Below, piece after piece: positions 38,086 to 46,341 of a stretch of DNA of 60,062 bases. Source of the stretch: Loigolactobacillus binensis (GTDB lineage Bacteria > Bacillota > Bacilli > Lactobacillales > Lactobacillaceae); the NCBI RefSeq assembly GCF_005405165.1, contig NZ_BJDN01000017.1, positions 1-60,062 on the forward strand, in the 5' to 3' direction. The number at the start of each line of letters is the position of its first letter. The first letter of the stretch is position 1. Under the pieces are notes generated by a model. It searched no databases, was not told the origin of the DNA, and saw only the letters and a list, made by a program, of their open reading frames with translations. The translations under genes and the position numbers were made by a program.

Positions 38086-38224
38086 TCCAATTTAAAGCAG
38101 ATCATACTTAATATTCAATTTTAAAACTAAGCAAAGTACTAATTAAAGTGATTATTCCTAAAATGAATTTACGCAACTTATACTTAACATAGATTAATGA
38201 AATACAATCACGGCCACATTTTAA

Positions 38225-38734
38225 CTATTCGCTCCTATCAAAAACCCGCTGTAGCGCACCTAACAACCCTACCCGTTTAATTTCTCGTACTACGATCACA
38301 GCGATCAATGATCCAGAAAGTGCGCCGCCAATAAAGCGTGGTGTGTAGAAAAACCAATACATCCCTTGACTGCTGCCAGTAAATACGGCCATTACAGGGT
38401 AAGATAGCAATGAACCGATCAAACCAGTACCAATAAATTCACCTAGCACCGCTAACCAAATATTCGGCCGCAACCGATAAAAAAGGCCGGCCAACAAGGC
38501 ACCAAATACAGCGCCAGTCAGTGCTAATTGTGGTATGCCTAATAGCAGCATTCGTAACAAACCGCAGGTGAAGGCCATGATCGTTCCATAGAGTGGACCT
38601 AAGGCCACTGCCGCGATCACATTCAGCACGCTGGACATCGGCGCCATCCCTTCGATCCGAAATAACGGCGATAGCACCACGTCCAAGGCGATCATCATCG
38701 CCAATACGGTCAACTTTTGTACTCGATTTTGCAA
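38225..38734 (-). CDS. thiW: ThiW-type energy-coupling-factor S component for thiamine or its precursor
   Basis: About 169 residues with five or six hydrophobic segments. The MAPMSSVLNVIAAVALGPLY block is characteristic of ThiW. S components bind the vitamin and share the EcfA-A'-T module encoded elsewhere. GGAGGTG six bases before TTG at 38734 fixes the start; the longer TTG at 38749 overlaps this ribosome site. A TPP riboswitch lies about 415 bases upstream on the same strand, which supports the thiamine role, probably uptake of the hydroxyethylthiazole or thiamine moiety. Confidence 0.85.
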   Translation of the reverse strand: MQNRVQKLTVLAMMIALDVVLSPLFRIEGMAPMSSVLNVIAAVALGPLYGTIMAFTCGLLRMLLLGIPQLALTGAVFGALLAGLFYRLRPNIWLAVLGEFIGTGLIGSLLSYPVMAVFTGSSQGMYWFFYTPRFIGGALSGSLIAVIVVREIKRVGLLGALQRVFDRSE

Positions 38735-38739
38735 AACCA

Positions 38740-38985
38740 ACACCTCCAAAGATTAGCACATGTTCTAAAAGGCGATTCCCCACAAGTAATAGCTTCCTTA
38801 GTAAAGAACGCTAATGATTCCAATATTTCAGACAACAATCCTGTCTCTGGCAAAACACTTACCGCAACTTGAGTATTAAATAAGTTCCCCGCAGCGTGAT
38901 CTGGACTGATTGTATTTTGCTTTGGTTCAATCGCCAACGAAAAGTAAGGCAGTGCGCATATGTTCGCACCTAATACTTGCTAACT
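38740..38985 (-). pseudogene. Probable C-terminal remnant of a thiamine-locus kinase
   Basis: Between the riboswitch and thiW a frame on the minus strand has a start-less, protein-like stretch closed upstream by TAG. It contains SPDHAAGNLF, then helices ending LESLAFFTKEAI. This spacing resembles the end of PfkB-type HMP/pyridoxal kinases (GTGD/C loop, then an FxxxAI helix), but the glycine loop is degenerate. It reads into thiW with an overlap of the frames. The identification is tentative. Confidence 0.35.
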
Positions 38986-39096
38986 GTGTTGCCAGCACGT
39001 ATGAAATACAGCGTTTTTCTAATGTAGCCCAACACAGAAAACCATCTTTTTGGTCACGTTTATCGTTTCCAGACCCAGAATTGAAAGTTAACCTGC

Positions 39097-39137
39097 AAAC
39101 AAAAAACGGACATCCTTTTTCAATAGGATGCCCGTTT
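39097..39137 (-). terminator. Expression-platform terminator of the TPP riboswitch
   Basis: On the minus strand AAACGGGCATCC pairs with GGATGTCCGTTT, followed by a T6GT3 run. It lies ten bases after the aptamer, the normal place for a transcriptional off-switch. Confidence 0.75.
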
Positions 39138-39147
39138 ATCACTACTC

Positions 39148-39232
39148 ATAGCTCCCTACGCTGGTTTTAACCAATCAGGTTTAAAGGGTCGAAAATATAT
39201 TTTCCTCTCAGCTGCTGCTCACAGCTCCCCTG
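39148..39232 (-). promoter_or_regulatory. TPP (THI element) riboswitch
   Basis: The minus strand contains the conserved aptamer segments in order: GGGGAGCTG, GCTGAGAGG, GACCCTTTAAACCTGAT, TGGTTAAAACCAGCGTAGGG and AGCTATGAG. The HMP-binding GCTGAGA and the pyrophosphate-binding ACCTGAT...GCGTAGGGA regions are intact. Thiamine pyrophosphate should favour the terminator just downstream and shut off thiW. Confidence 0.92.
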
Positions 39233-39247
39233 CTTTCAATTAACTTA

Positions 39248-39275
39248 ATTATAACCACTACCAACTAGAATACAA
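39248..39275 (-). promoter_or_regulatory. Promoter of the thiW transcript
   Basis: On the minus strand TTGTAT (39275-39270) and TATAAT (39253-39248) are spaced by 16 bases. The promoter sits less than 10 bases past the helicase stop codon and about 15 bases before the riboswitch. Confidence 0.6.
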
Positions 39276-39283
39276 TCATTATT

Positions 39284-42200
39284 TTAATTAGCCGTAATAC
39301 CTAAAATCGACCGTACCTCTGCTTCAGTTAGTGTGCCTTTATTTTCAGTACCACTTAAAACTTGATCCACAAAATTACGCTTTTTTTCCTGTAACTTGTA
39401 GATCTGTTCTTCGATGGTTCCCTTGGTGATCAACCGGAATACTTCAACCGTTTTTTTCTGGCCAATGCGGTGGGCTCGGGCAGTAGCTTGATCTTCCACC
39501 GCGGGGTTCCACCATAGATCGACTAAGATCACCATGTCGGCACCCGTTAAATTCAAGCCGGTGCCGCCTGCTTTGAGCGAAATCAGAAAAACATTTTTCG
39601 CGCCGGCGTTGAAGGCATCCACCATAGCTAAGCGCGCCTTGGGTTTGGTGCTGCCTTGCAACATGAAAGTCGCGATGCCCTGCTGTGCCAATTCGGTTTC
39701 GATCAAGTCCAGCATGCTAGTAAATTGTGAAAAGATCAGTACGTGGCGCTGATTAGCCTGCGCCTGCCGTAGGATTTCCTTGAGTTGTTCTAATTTACCG
39801 GAAGCCTGGCGATAATCGTCTAGATATAATGCCGGCGTATCACAAATTTGCCGCAAACGCGTTAAACCGGCCAAAATTGCGATTTTGTTTTTAACAAAAT
39901 TAGCACTGGTCATACCCTTGATCTTCACTTGCATCTGTTTTAATTGTGCTAAATAAACGGTCTTTTGCGCTTTAGTCATTTCGTTATACAAATTAGATTC
40001 AACTTTGGCTGGAATATCTTTTAACACCGTCGCTTTTTCCCGCCGTAGAATAAACGGTTTGACCCGTGCCGCAATTTCAGCTGGGGATAACTGATTAAAC
40101 GCTTTTTTGCTAGGTAATAACCCTGGCATAACCAATTCAAAAATAGCCCACAGTTCCGCTGCGCGATTTTCGATCGGCGTGCCAGAAAGCGCAAAGGTAT
40201 TCTGGGGAGTTAGCTGCCGCAAATTCTGGTTAGTTTTGCTGCTAGCATTCTTCACGTACTGCGCTTCATCTAGGACCAAATAAGTGATTTTACGTTGCTG
40301 ATATTCAGCAATATCTAGGCGCGCACTGTTATAACTGGTGATCAAAATCGTAGCGTCAGTATTGTTAATCAACTGCCGCCGGTGTTCCTTGCTACCATCC
40401 ACCACTTTGACGCTGATCGCCGGCGTAAATTTATGAAATTCTTCCTGCCAATTGTAGATCAACGAGGCCGGTGACACGATCAAATGCGTTTGTCCAGCCA
40501 CTAAATGATCATTGATAAAGCCGATCAGCTGCAGGGTTTTACCTAGGCCCATTTCGTCGGCCAAAATACCCCCAAAACCATACGAGTCCAGCATTTCCAA
40601 CCACTGGATCCCAACTTTTTGGTAGGGTCGTAATTTGGCTTGAACCGGCTTTGGTATTACCGGAAATTTTTCTGGATGGGCTAGATCCTGTGTCAAACGC
40701 TGGAACTTTTGATCAAAGGTAGCAGTGTCACCTAGAACAGCTTGGACCGCCAATGCCTGCGCGGCGTGAACTTTGATCTGGCCGTGCTGTAATTTACCTT
40801 GGTGCCGCAATTGCCGCAGGGCCACCGCTACTTTCTTTAGGTGCGCATCGACTAAGATCAGTGAACCGTCAGTTCGCGTCACGTAAGGCTGTTCCGTATC
40901 TAATTGTTGTAAGACGGTATCGACCTCCCTTTCGCCAATACCGTTCAGCGAAAAATTAACGGCCAAAAAACCAGCTGTGGTAGTCACTTTGACTGCCGGC
41001 TTTAATTCAGCGGCGTGATGTAACAACGCCTGCAAATCAGCCGTCACATCCACCACACCATTTGCCCGTAAATTAGGCAGTTCTTGGGTGAAAAAACGGT
41101 ATAATGCAGCCGCTTGGGGGAATTCTCTCACCCACAATTGTCCTTGTAGCTGAAAGTCTAAGCTACGCAAATAGTCTTGGGCTTGTTGCTCCATGGCCAA
41201 ATTCCGTTGGACTGCAGGCTGCTGCGCGATCGTCGCACTATTAATGACCTGACCTGCGTACTCATAAGCCAACTGTAATTCTAAGTTATGCTTATTTTTA
41301 CGTAAACTGAAATGCGGTGTCATCGCACTGATGGTCAATTGTGCCGGTACATTTAACACACCTACTTGCTTGAAATAAGCAATAAAATCACTGAGTTGCG
41401 CTTCGCTGCCACTGGGAAAATGAAGTTGACTACTGTCACTATATTCAGTATTAGCCACATAATTATTGATCAATTCCGTGATGATCTTGATTTGTGCACG
41501 AGTAGCTTGAAACAAAGTAGCCTGTTGTACGAAAACGCGATTAGCTGGTACATATTCCTGAAAGTTGCTGGTCAAAGTCAGCGCGTAACCACCCGCCTCG
41601 GCAGTTAACTCCCCACTTAATAAACCGTCGGCAGCTTGTAATTGCCGCAGCGTTAGTTCCGTATAGCCAGGCTGTTCTTGTTCTTCTACTTGTCGGAATT
41701 CAAAATGCGGTAATTTATTCAGCAAGGCCACTGCTTGCGGTAGATTATAACTTGGTAATGCAAAATACTTGCCTTTACCGCTACCATAGCTAACGATCTG
41801 CACTTCATTATCCGCAGTTCCAAGAAATTCTAGTAGGGCCTGCTCGGCAGTTGAAAAAGCCGCGTGGGTGAGGTCAAATTCCCGTTTACCATTGGTTTGG
41901 TAAGTTTGCTCCAACTGATAAGCAGTTAAAAACCGCGGTATATCACTGATCACATAGAATTTACCCTCAGCAGCGGCCAAACGCATTTTGATGAAGAAAC
42001 GCTTTTCAAAATCATATTCCCAATTGCTGCCTGCATCCGCGATAACCAACGTTACTTCTAAGGTCAAGGCTGCATCAGTTGCGGCCTGCAACGGTTTAAA
42101 ATAGTGTTGCCGCGGTAACGCCAAATTAGCTAAAAAGCGCTCGCCATTTTTCTTAGGCGGTTGCTGTTGTTTAAACTGTTCCAAAATGTGTTGTGGCTGC

Positions 42201-42736
42201 TCAAGCTGCGTGGTCAATACTGGCGGTTGCGGTGCCGGCGCTGGTTCGTCCGGATCCACCAAACCAGCCCAGGCCGTAGGATCCGCACGTAGAAGATCAT
42301 AGCTTGATTTATCCGCATAAATTGCTGCCGCGTGCTGGGGATTTTCATTTAACAAAGTTTCAAATTTTTGCGAACGTGCCAAATAATCGGCGTTATTTTT
42401 TTCATAAGTTAAATCATCGCTTTGGCGATCAAATAACTTTTCAACTGGCCGCTGCTGTGCTTTTAATAAGTCAACCACCGCCGCAATATGTTTGCAGTAG
42501 CCATTACCAGGAAAAAATGGGCATTCACAAAAGTCAGCCTCTGGATCGGCGCCTACTGTGACCCCGTACGGATGTGTTCCAAAAACCGTGGCGTCCACTT
42601 CTTGATTAGTATTATCTACATATTGGATTTCCACAGCACCATTCACAGCGATTTTTTTACCGCGATTCCAAATTTTAACTGGCATTTTTCTTCTATTCAT
42701 TTGATTACCCCAAATTTCGTCCGCTATTGAGCTCAC
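39284..42736 (-). CDS. SWIM-zinc-finger SNF2-family helicase
   Basis: Up to 1150 residues. The SWIM zinc finger near residues 65-85 reads CECPF..GYCKHIAAVVDLL (CxCx-n-CxH). A long middle region of low recognisability follows, then the SNF2 ATPase in the last 480 residues: LADEMGLGKT, LITSYN, LVLDEAQYVKN, LSGTPIENR, and helicase C with LISLKAGGTGLNLT and ATARAHRIGQ. Such proteins are DNA translocases of uncertain cellular role, common in Firmicutes. The GTG at 42736 has little ribosome site; ATG at 42700, preceded by TTGGGG, is an equally good start. Confidence 0.88.
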   Translation of the reverse strand: MSSIADEIWGNQMNRRKMPVKIWNRGKKIAVNGAVEIQYVDNTNQEVDATVFGTHPYGVTVGADPEADFCECPFFPGNGYCKHIAAVVDLLKAQQRPVEKLFDRQSDDLTYEKNNADYLARSQKFETLLNENPQHAAAIYADKSSYDLLRADPTAWAGLVDPDEPAPAPQPPVLTTQLEQPQHILEQFKQQQPPKKNGERFLANLALPRQHYFKPLQAATDAALTLEVTLVIADAGSNWEYDFEKRFFIKMRLAAAEGKFYVISDIPRFLTAYQLEQTYQTNGKREFDLTHAAFSTAEQALLEFLGTADNEVQIVSYGSGKGKYFALPSYNLPQAVALLNKLPHFEFRQVEEQEQPGYTELTLRQLQAADGLLSGELTAEAGGYALTLTSNFQEYVPANRVFVQQATLFQATRAQIKIITELINNYVANTEYSDSSQLHFPSGSEAQLSDFIAYFKQVGVLNVPAQLTISAMTPHFSLRKNKHNLELQLAYEYAGQVINSATIAQQPAVQRNLAMEQQAQDYLRSLDFQLQGQLWVREFPQAAALYRFFTQELPNLRANGVVDVTADLQALLHHAAELKPAVKVTTTAGFLAVNFSLNGIGEREVDTVLQQLDTEQPYVTRTDGSLILVDAHLKKVAVALRQLRHQGKLQHGQIKVHAAQALAVQAVLGDTATFDQKFQRLTQDLAHPEKFPVIPKPVQAKLRPYQKVGIQWLEMLDSYGFGGILADEMGLGKTLQLIGFINDHLVAGQTHLIVSPASLIYNWQEEFHKFTPAISVKVVDGSKEHRRQLINNTDATILITSYNSARLDIAEYQQRKITYLVLDEAQYVKNASSKTNQNLRQLTPQNTFALSGTPIENRAAELWAIFELVMPGLLPSKKAFNQLSPAEIAARVKPFILRREKATVLKDIPAKVESNLYNEMTKAQKTVYLAQLKQMQVKIKGMTSANFVKNKIAILAGLTRLRQICDTPALYLDDYRQASGKLEQLKEILRQAQANQRHVLIFSQFTSMLDLIETELAQQGIATFMLQGSTKPKARLAMVDAFNAGAKNVFLISLKAGGTGLNLTGADMVILVDLWWNPAVEDQATARAHRIGQKKTVEVFRLITKGTIEEQIYKLQEKKRNFVDQVLSGTENKGTLTEAEVRSILGITAN

Positions 42737-42833
42737 TGACTCTTATTATACCAGATGTAAAAAGACCGCGACAAAACACTAGTCGCTTATTGGTTTCAAA
42801 CATTACTGACACGCGCACCCAAACCGATCTTGT

Positions 42834-42885
42834 AAACAAAAAAGTTCTGCCATTAATCGCTTTTCAGCGATCGACAGCAGAACTT
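42834..42885 (-). terminator. Terminator of the nitrogenase-like cluster
   Basis: AAGTTCTGC pairs with GCAGAACTT, with an inner hairpin (AATCGCT / AGCGAT). On the minus strand it ends TTTTTTGTTT. It follows the HydF-like gene by 15 bases and marks the 3' end of the cluster. Confidence 0.9.
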
Positions 42886-42900
42886 AGCTTTTTGTAAAAA

Positions 42901-44124
42901 TTAATTGGTCACCGCTACCGGGCTTTGAAAGCTGGCTAAAGCTTCCGGTAACATCGCGATACTGCGGGGTAAAATACCTTTCATATAAGCGATCGCTGTC
43001 CCATAATTTGTCATCGGAATTCCTTGGGTATTTGCCGTTTGCATCCGATTGCTGACTTCACGGGCATTAAGCATGCAACCACCACAATGGATCACCAACG
43101 CATACTGACTTAAATCTTCGGGGAAGCCATGACCACTGGACAGTTCGATCGTCAATTTTTTGCCAGTGCGCTTTTTCAGCCACGCTGGTAACTTAACACT
43201 GCCGATATCTCCGCACTGGCGGTGATGTGTACACCCTTCAGCGATCAAGACTTTATCGCCATCTTGTAATTGATCAATGGTACCAACCCCTTGAACGGCA
43301 CTGTTGAGAATGCCTTTGCGACGGGCCATTAAAATTGAAAATGAAGTCAGCGGAATCGTCGCCGGTGTGATCTTAGCAACTTGGGCAAAAGCTTGTGAGT
43401 CGGTGATCACCATTGCTGGCGGATTCTTCAAACTAGCTAAAGTAGCAGCCAACTCGGTCTCCTTGGTCACCATACAAATACCATCGTGGTCTAAAATATC
43501 GCGAATCGTCATTTGTTGCGGCAAGATCAACCGACCTTTTGGTGCCGCTGCATCAATTGGTGTCACTAGTACGACCAGGTCGTGTGGCTTTAATAAATCA
43601 CTGACTAAAGGTGGCTGCTGGCGACCTTGGGGAACTAAATGGGCCAACCGCTCCTTTAAAGCGGCGATCGCCACCCCGGTTTGCGCACTGACATAGATTT
43701 CATTTTTAGCCGGTGCCAGATGATCAGGCACCAAATCGGCCTTATTGAACACAACTAAATAGTTAACCTTTTTCGCGGCAAAAAGTTGCAGTAGCTGCTG
43801 TTCACTGGCTTGTACACCAACGGTAGCATCCACCACTAATACTGCAATATCGGTATTGTTCAACGTTTGCTGAGCCTTATGAACACGTAACTCACCAAGG
43901 TCACCGGAATCATCGAAACCCGGTGTATCGGTGATCGCCACAGGCCCTAATGGCAACAATTCCATTGCTTTGTGCACAGGATCAGTCGTGGTCCCTTTCT
44001 TGCTAGAAACCACTGCCAGATCCTGATTAGTGATCGCATTAACTAAGCTAGATTTACCGGCGTTGCGCCGCCCGAAAAAACCAATGTGGACACGTTCGCT
44101 GGAGGGTGTTTCATTTAAGCCCAT
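42901..44124 (-). CDS. hydF: HydF-like GTPase / iron-sulfur scaffold
   Basis: 407 residues, the normal HydF length. Three domains are seen. The GTPase (about 10-165) has G1 GRRNAGKS (18-25), G2 around TTTD, G3 DTPGF (66-70), G4 NKAD (127-130) and G5 SAQTG. A dimerisation domain follows (about 175-280). The [4Fe-4S] domain has the HydF signature C298-x-H300, then H346-C347-x-x-C350. HydF carries the 2Fe precursor to [FeFe]-hydrogenase HydA. Neither HydA nor HydG is present in this window, so here it probably serves as scaffold or chaperone for another metallocofactor. Last gene of the cluster; GAGGGAA supports the start. Confidence 0.9.
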   Translation of the reverse strand: MGLNETPSSERVHIGFFGRRNAGKSSLVNAITNQDLAVVSSKKGTTTDPVHKAMELLPLGPVAITDTPGFDDSGDLGELRVHKAQQTLNNTDIAVLVVDATVGVQASEQQLLQLFAAKKVNYLVVFNKADLVPDHLAPAKNEIYVSAQTGVAIAALKERLAHLVPQGRQQPPLVSDLLKPHDLVVLVTPIDAAAPKGRLILPQQMTIRDILDHDGICMVTKETELAATLASLKNPPAMVITDSQAFAQVAKITPATIPLTSFSILMARRKGILNSAVQGVGTIDQLQDGDKVLIAEGCTHHRQCGDIGSVKLPAWLKKRTGKKLTIELSSGHGFPEDLSQYALVIHCGGCMLNAREVSNRMQTANTQGIPMTNYGTAIAYMKGILPRSIAMLPEALASFQSPVAVTN

Positions 44125-44147
44125 GGTTGTTCCCTCTTTCTAAATCA

Positions 44148-45161
44148 TTAATACGCTGAGGCGGCCGCAGGTGGTGTAAACATTTTCGCCACCTGCTGGT
44201 CGGTTAGCTCAAGATTGAATACAGTTTGGTAATAAGCCTTCGCTTCTTGATCAAGATCAAGCGCTGAAAATTGATCCGGATAAATTGTTTTAGCCAACCA
44301 CAACAAAGTGATCGGAGTATCAACCTCTGGTGAATAGCTGCGGTACATTCCTAAGGGCATTTTGTGAACTTGCTGCTGTTGAACTGCAGCAAGTTGTTGC
44401 CAGTCCTCATTGCCTAAAGTATTGTGATAGAGATCAGTTGGTTGCGCTGCGGTAAAATTAGTAATCAAAATCTGTTGCGGATTCCACTGCCGTACTTGCT
44501 CGAAACTAACTGGTGTTGAATTATCATTGCTCAAAGCCGCACCTACGTTAGTTGCGCCGACACTGTCCGCCCAGTACTGACCAAAAAATTGACCACTGGA
44601 TGTTGTGATGCCAGCTTGATCATAACGAAACAGGAAGAAAACTTTTTGCCGTTTGGCCGCAGGGATCAGCGCGCTTTGCTGCCGAATGCGCTGGTAAACT
44701 TGATTGCTGTAATCAATTACTTGCTTAGCCTTCGGTGCTGGTGGTAAAAGTTGGGCTAATAAATCAAGCCAACCTTTTAAAGTCGCAATCGCATTGTACT
44801 GCCAATGACTAACAGAAAAGCCAACAGCCGGAATACCAGCCGCTTGCAACTGCCGTTTTTGCGCTTGATTACGTGCAGCGTAGAAAACCACATCTGGTGC
44901 CAGTGCCGCTAACTTATCAATATCAACTTCCCCGGCCTGATCAAAAGCGGTATTGGCGTTTAAAAGCGCCGGGTAAGCCGCTGCTAATAAACCATGCTTA
45001 GCGGCAGTCAAACTAGCCACCGGCATACCCACAACTTTTTCAGCCGCATTAAAACAAGTTGCTAAAATCGATGGCAGCGGCAAGATTCCCGCCACTACGA
45101 TTCGCTTGATCTCCTGCGGTACCGTCACGATATCCCCAGCCTGATCGGTAATTGTGATCAA
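44148..45161 (-). CDS. FecB/TroA-type binding protein paralogue without signal peptide (A)
   Basis: 337 residues. It begins directly with the first strand of the mature domain (MITITDQAGDIVTVP) at a TTG preceded by GAGGTGATAGAT, so no signal peptide or lipobox is encoded. Two-lobed class III binding protein: N lobe with VAGILPLPSILATCF and the helix PDVVFYA, C lobe with FFLFRYDQAG, the FGQYWADSVGATNVG block, and PLGMYRSYSPEVDTP. C-terminus ends ASAY. Its closest relative in the window is the lipoprotein just upstream. The protein should be cytosolic; carrying a metal complex or cofactor precursor inside the cell is an inference. Immediately before hydF. Confidence 0.82.
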   Translation of the reverse strand: MITITDQAGDIVTVPQEIKRIVVAGILPLPSILATCFNAAEKVVGMPVASLTAAKHGLLAAAYPALLNANTAFDQAGEVDIDKLAALAPDVVFYAARNQAQKRQLQAAGIPAVGFSVSHWQYNAIATLKGWLDLLAQLLPPAPKAKQVIDYSNQVYQRIRQQSALIPAAKRQKVFFLFRYDQAGITTSSGQFFGQYWADSVGATNVGAALSNDNSTPVSFEQVRQWNPQQILITNFTAAQPTDLYHNTLGNEDWQQLAAVQQQQVHKMPLGMYRSYSPEVDTPITLLWLAKTIYPDQFSALDLDQEAKAYYQTVFNLELTDQQVAKMFTPPAAASAY

Positions 45162-45195
45162 AATCTATCACCTCATATTTTTGCTTAAATAACTT

Positions 45196-46341
45196 TTAGT
45201 ACGCTGATGCAGATGCCGGTGGTGTAAAGATCTTTTGGGCTTGTTTATCGGTTAAATTAACGTTAAAGACTTTCTTGTAATAAGTTTTGGTTTCTTTAAT
45301 AATGTTAATATCTTTAAATTGATCAGGATAAACGGTTTTCGCCATCCACAATAAGGTGATCGGCGTATCAACTCCTGGCGTATAACTACGGTACATCCCT
45401 AATGGCATCTTGTAAACTTGCTTATTCTTCACCGCCGCAACTTTACTCCAATCGTAATTACCGATCTTATTGTTATACAAATCGTTCGGTTGTGCCGTTG
45501 TAAAGTTAGTGATGAAAATCTTTTGCGGATTCCACTTATAGATTTGTTCCATGTTAACGGTTGTTGCATTGTCGGTTTTTAATGTCTCACCCACATTAGT
45601 TGCCCCAACAGCGTCAGCCCAGTATTGACCAAAGAACTTATCACTTGAAGTTGCAATCATCGAGTTGCTGTATTGGAACAAGAAGAAGACTTTTTGTTTC
45701 TTATCAGCACTGATATTTTTAACTCGCTTTTGAACTAAATTATACATTTTATCGCTATAGTTATTGACAATTTTGGCCTTGTTATTTTGCGGGAACATTT
45801 TGGACAATAGCGCGATCCAATGTTTTTGTGTCTCGATCGTATTATAATGCCATTTATCAACCGAAATACCAACGGCCGTAAACCCAGCATTTTTTAGTTG
45901 CTTCTTCAAAGCCGGGTTATTAGCACTGTAGAAAACAACATCGGGGTTAAGCTTCTTTAATTCTTCGGTATTGACCGTATCGCCATTATCGTAATTCGTT
46001 TTGGCCTTTAAAATGTCTGGATACAGTTCAGATAATAAGCCACTTTTAGCAGCGATCATACTGGCTTTAGGAATACCAACCAATTTGCTGGCGGAATTGA
46101 AAAAAACCGTTAAGAACGATGGTAATGGTAAAATACCTGCTACCGCAATACGTTTGATTTTCTTAGGAACAGTTACTTTATCACCAGCCTGATCGGTGAT
46201 CGTAATTGTTTTGCTGACCTGACTGCTTTTGCTCGAACTACTACTGCTGCTACCGCACCCTGCTAACGGAACGACTAAGGTAACGATCGCCAAAATTGTG
46301 ACGATTGCTTTGATCCATTTTGCTTTACTTAATTTTTTCAT
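45196..46341 (-). CDS. FecB/TroA-type substrate-binding lipoprotein (B)
   Basis: 381 residues. Signal peptide 1-28 with lipobox LAGC and lipidated C29, a Ser/Lys linker, then the binding fold from ITITDQAGDKVTVP. It shares the MPLGMYRSYTPGVDTP block and the terminal ASAY with the other paralogues. Displayed on the outer membrane surface face, it should deliver a ligand to the FecCD-type permease encoded at the head of the cluster. The first codons overlap the stop of the NifK-like gene (ATGA). Ligand unknown; iron, molybdenum/tungsten oxyanion or a metal chelate are all possible for this fold. Confidence 0.85.
   Translation of the reverse strand: MKKLSKAKWIKAIVTILAIVTLVVPLAGCGSSSSSSSKSSQVSKTITITDQAGDKVTVPKKIKRIAVAGILPLPSFLTVFFNSASKLVGIPKASMIAAKSGLLSELYPDILKAKTNYDNGDTVNTEELKKLNPDVVFYSANNPALKKQLKNAGFTAVGISVDKWHYNTIETQKHWIALLSKMFPQNNKAKIVNNYSDKMYNLVQKRVKNISADKKQKVFFLFQYSNSMIATSSDKFFGQYWADAVGATNVGETLKTDNATTVNMEQIYKWNPQKIFITNFTTAQPNDLYNNKIGNYDWSKVAAVKNKQVYKMPLGMYRSYTPGVDTPITLLWMAKTVYPDQFKDINIIKETKTYYKKVFNVNLTDKQAQKIFTPPASASAY

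Noticed and set aside
38439..38783. 114-residue frame overlapping thiW
   Set aside because: It is an out-of-frame shadow of thiW without ribosome site or family features.
39097..39137. Terminator of the SNF2 helicase gene
   Set aside because: It lies downstream of a new promoter and the TPP aptamer on the same strand, at the usual expression-platform position; it belongs to the riboswitch, though it may also stop read-through.
43304..43696. 130-residue plus-strand frame antisense to hydF
   Set aside because: Antisense shadow, no ribosome site, opposite to a clearly functional gene.
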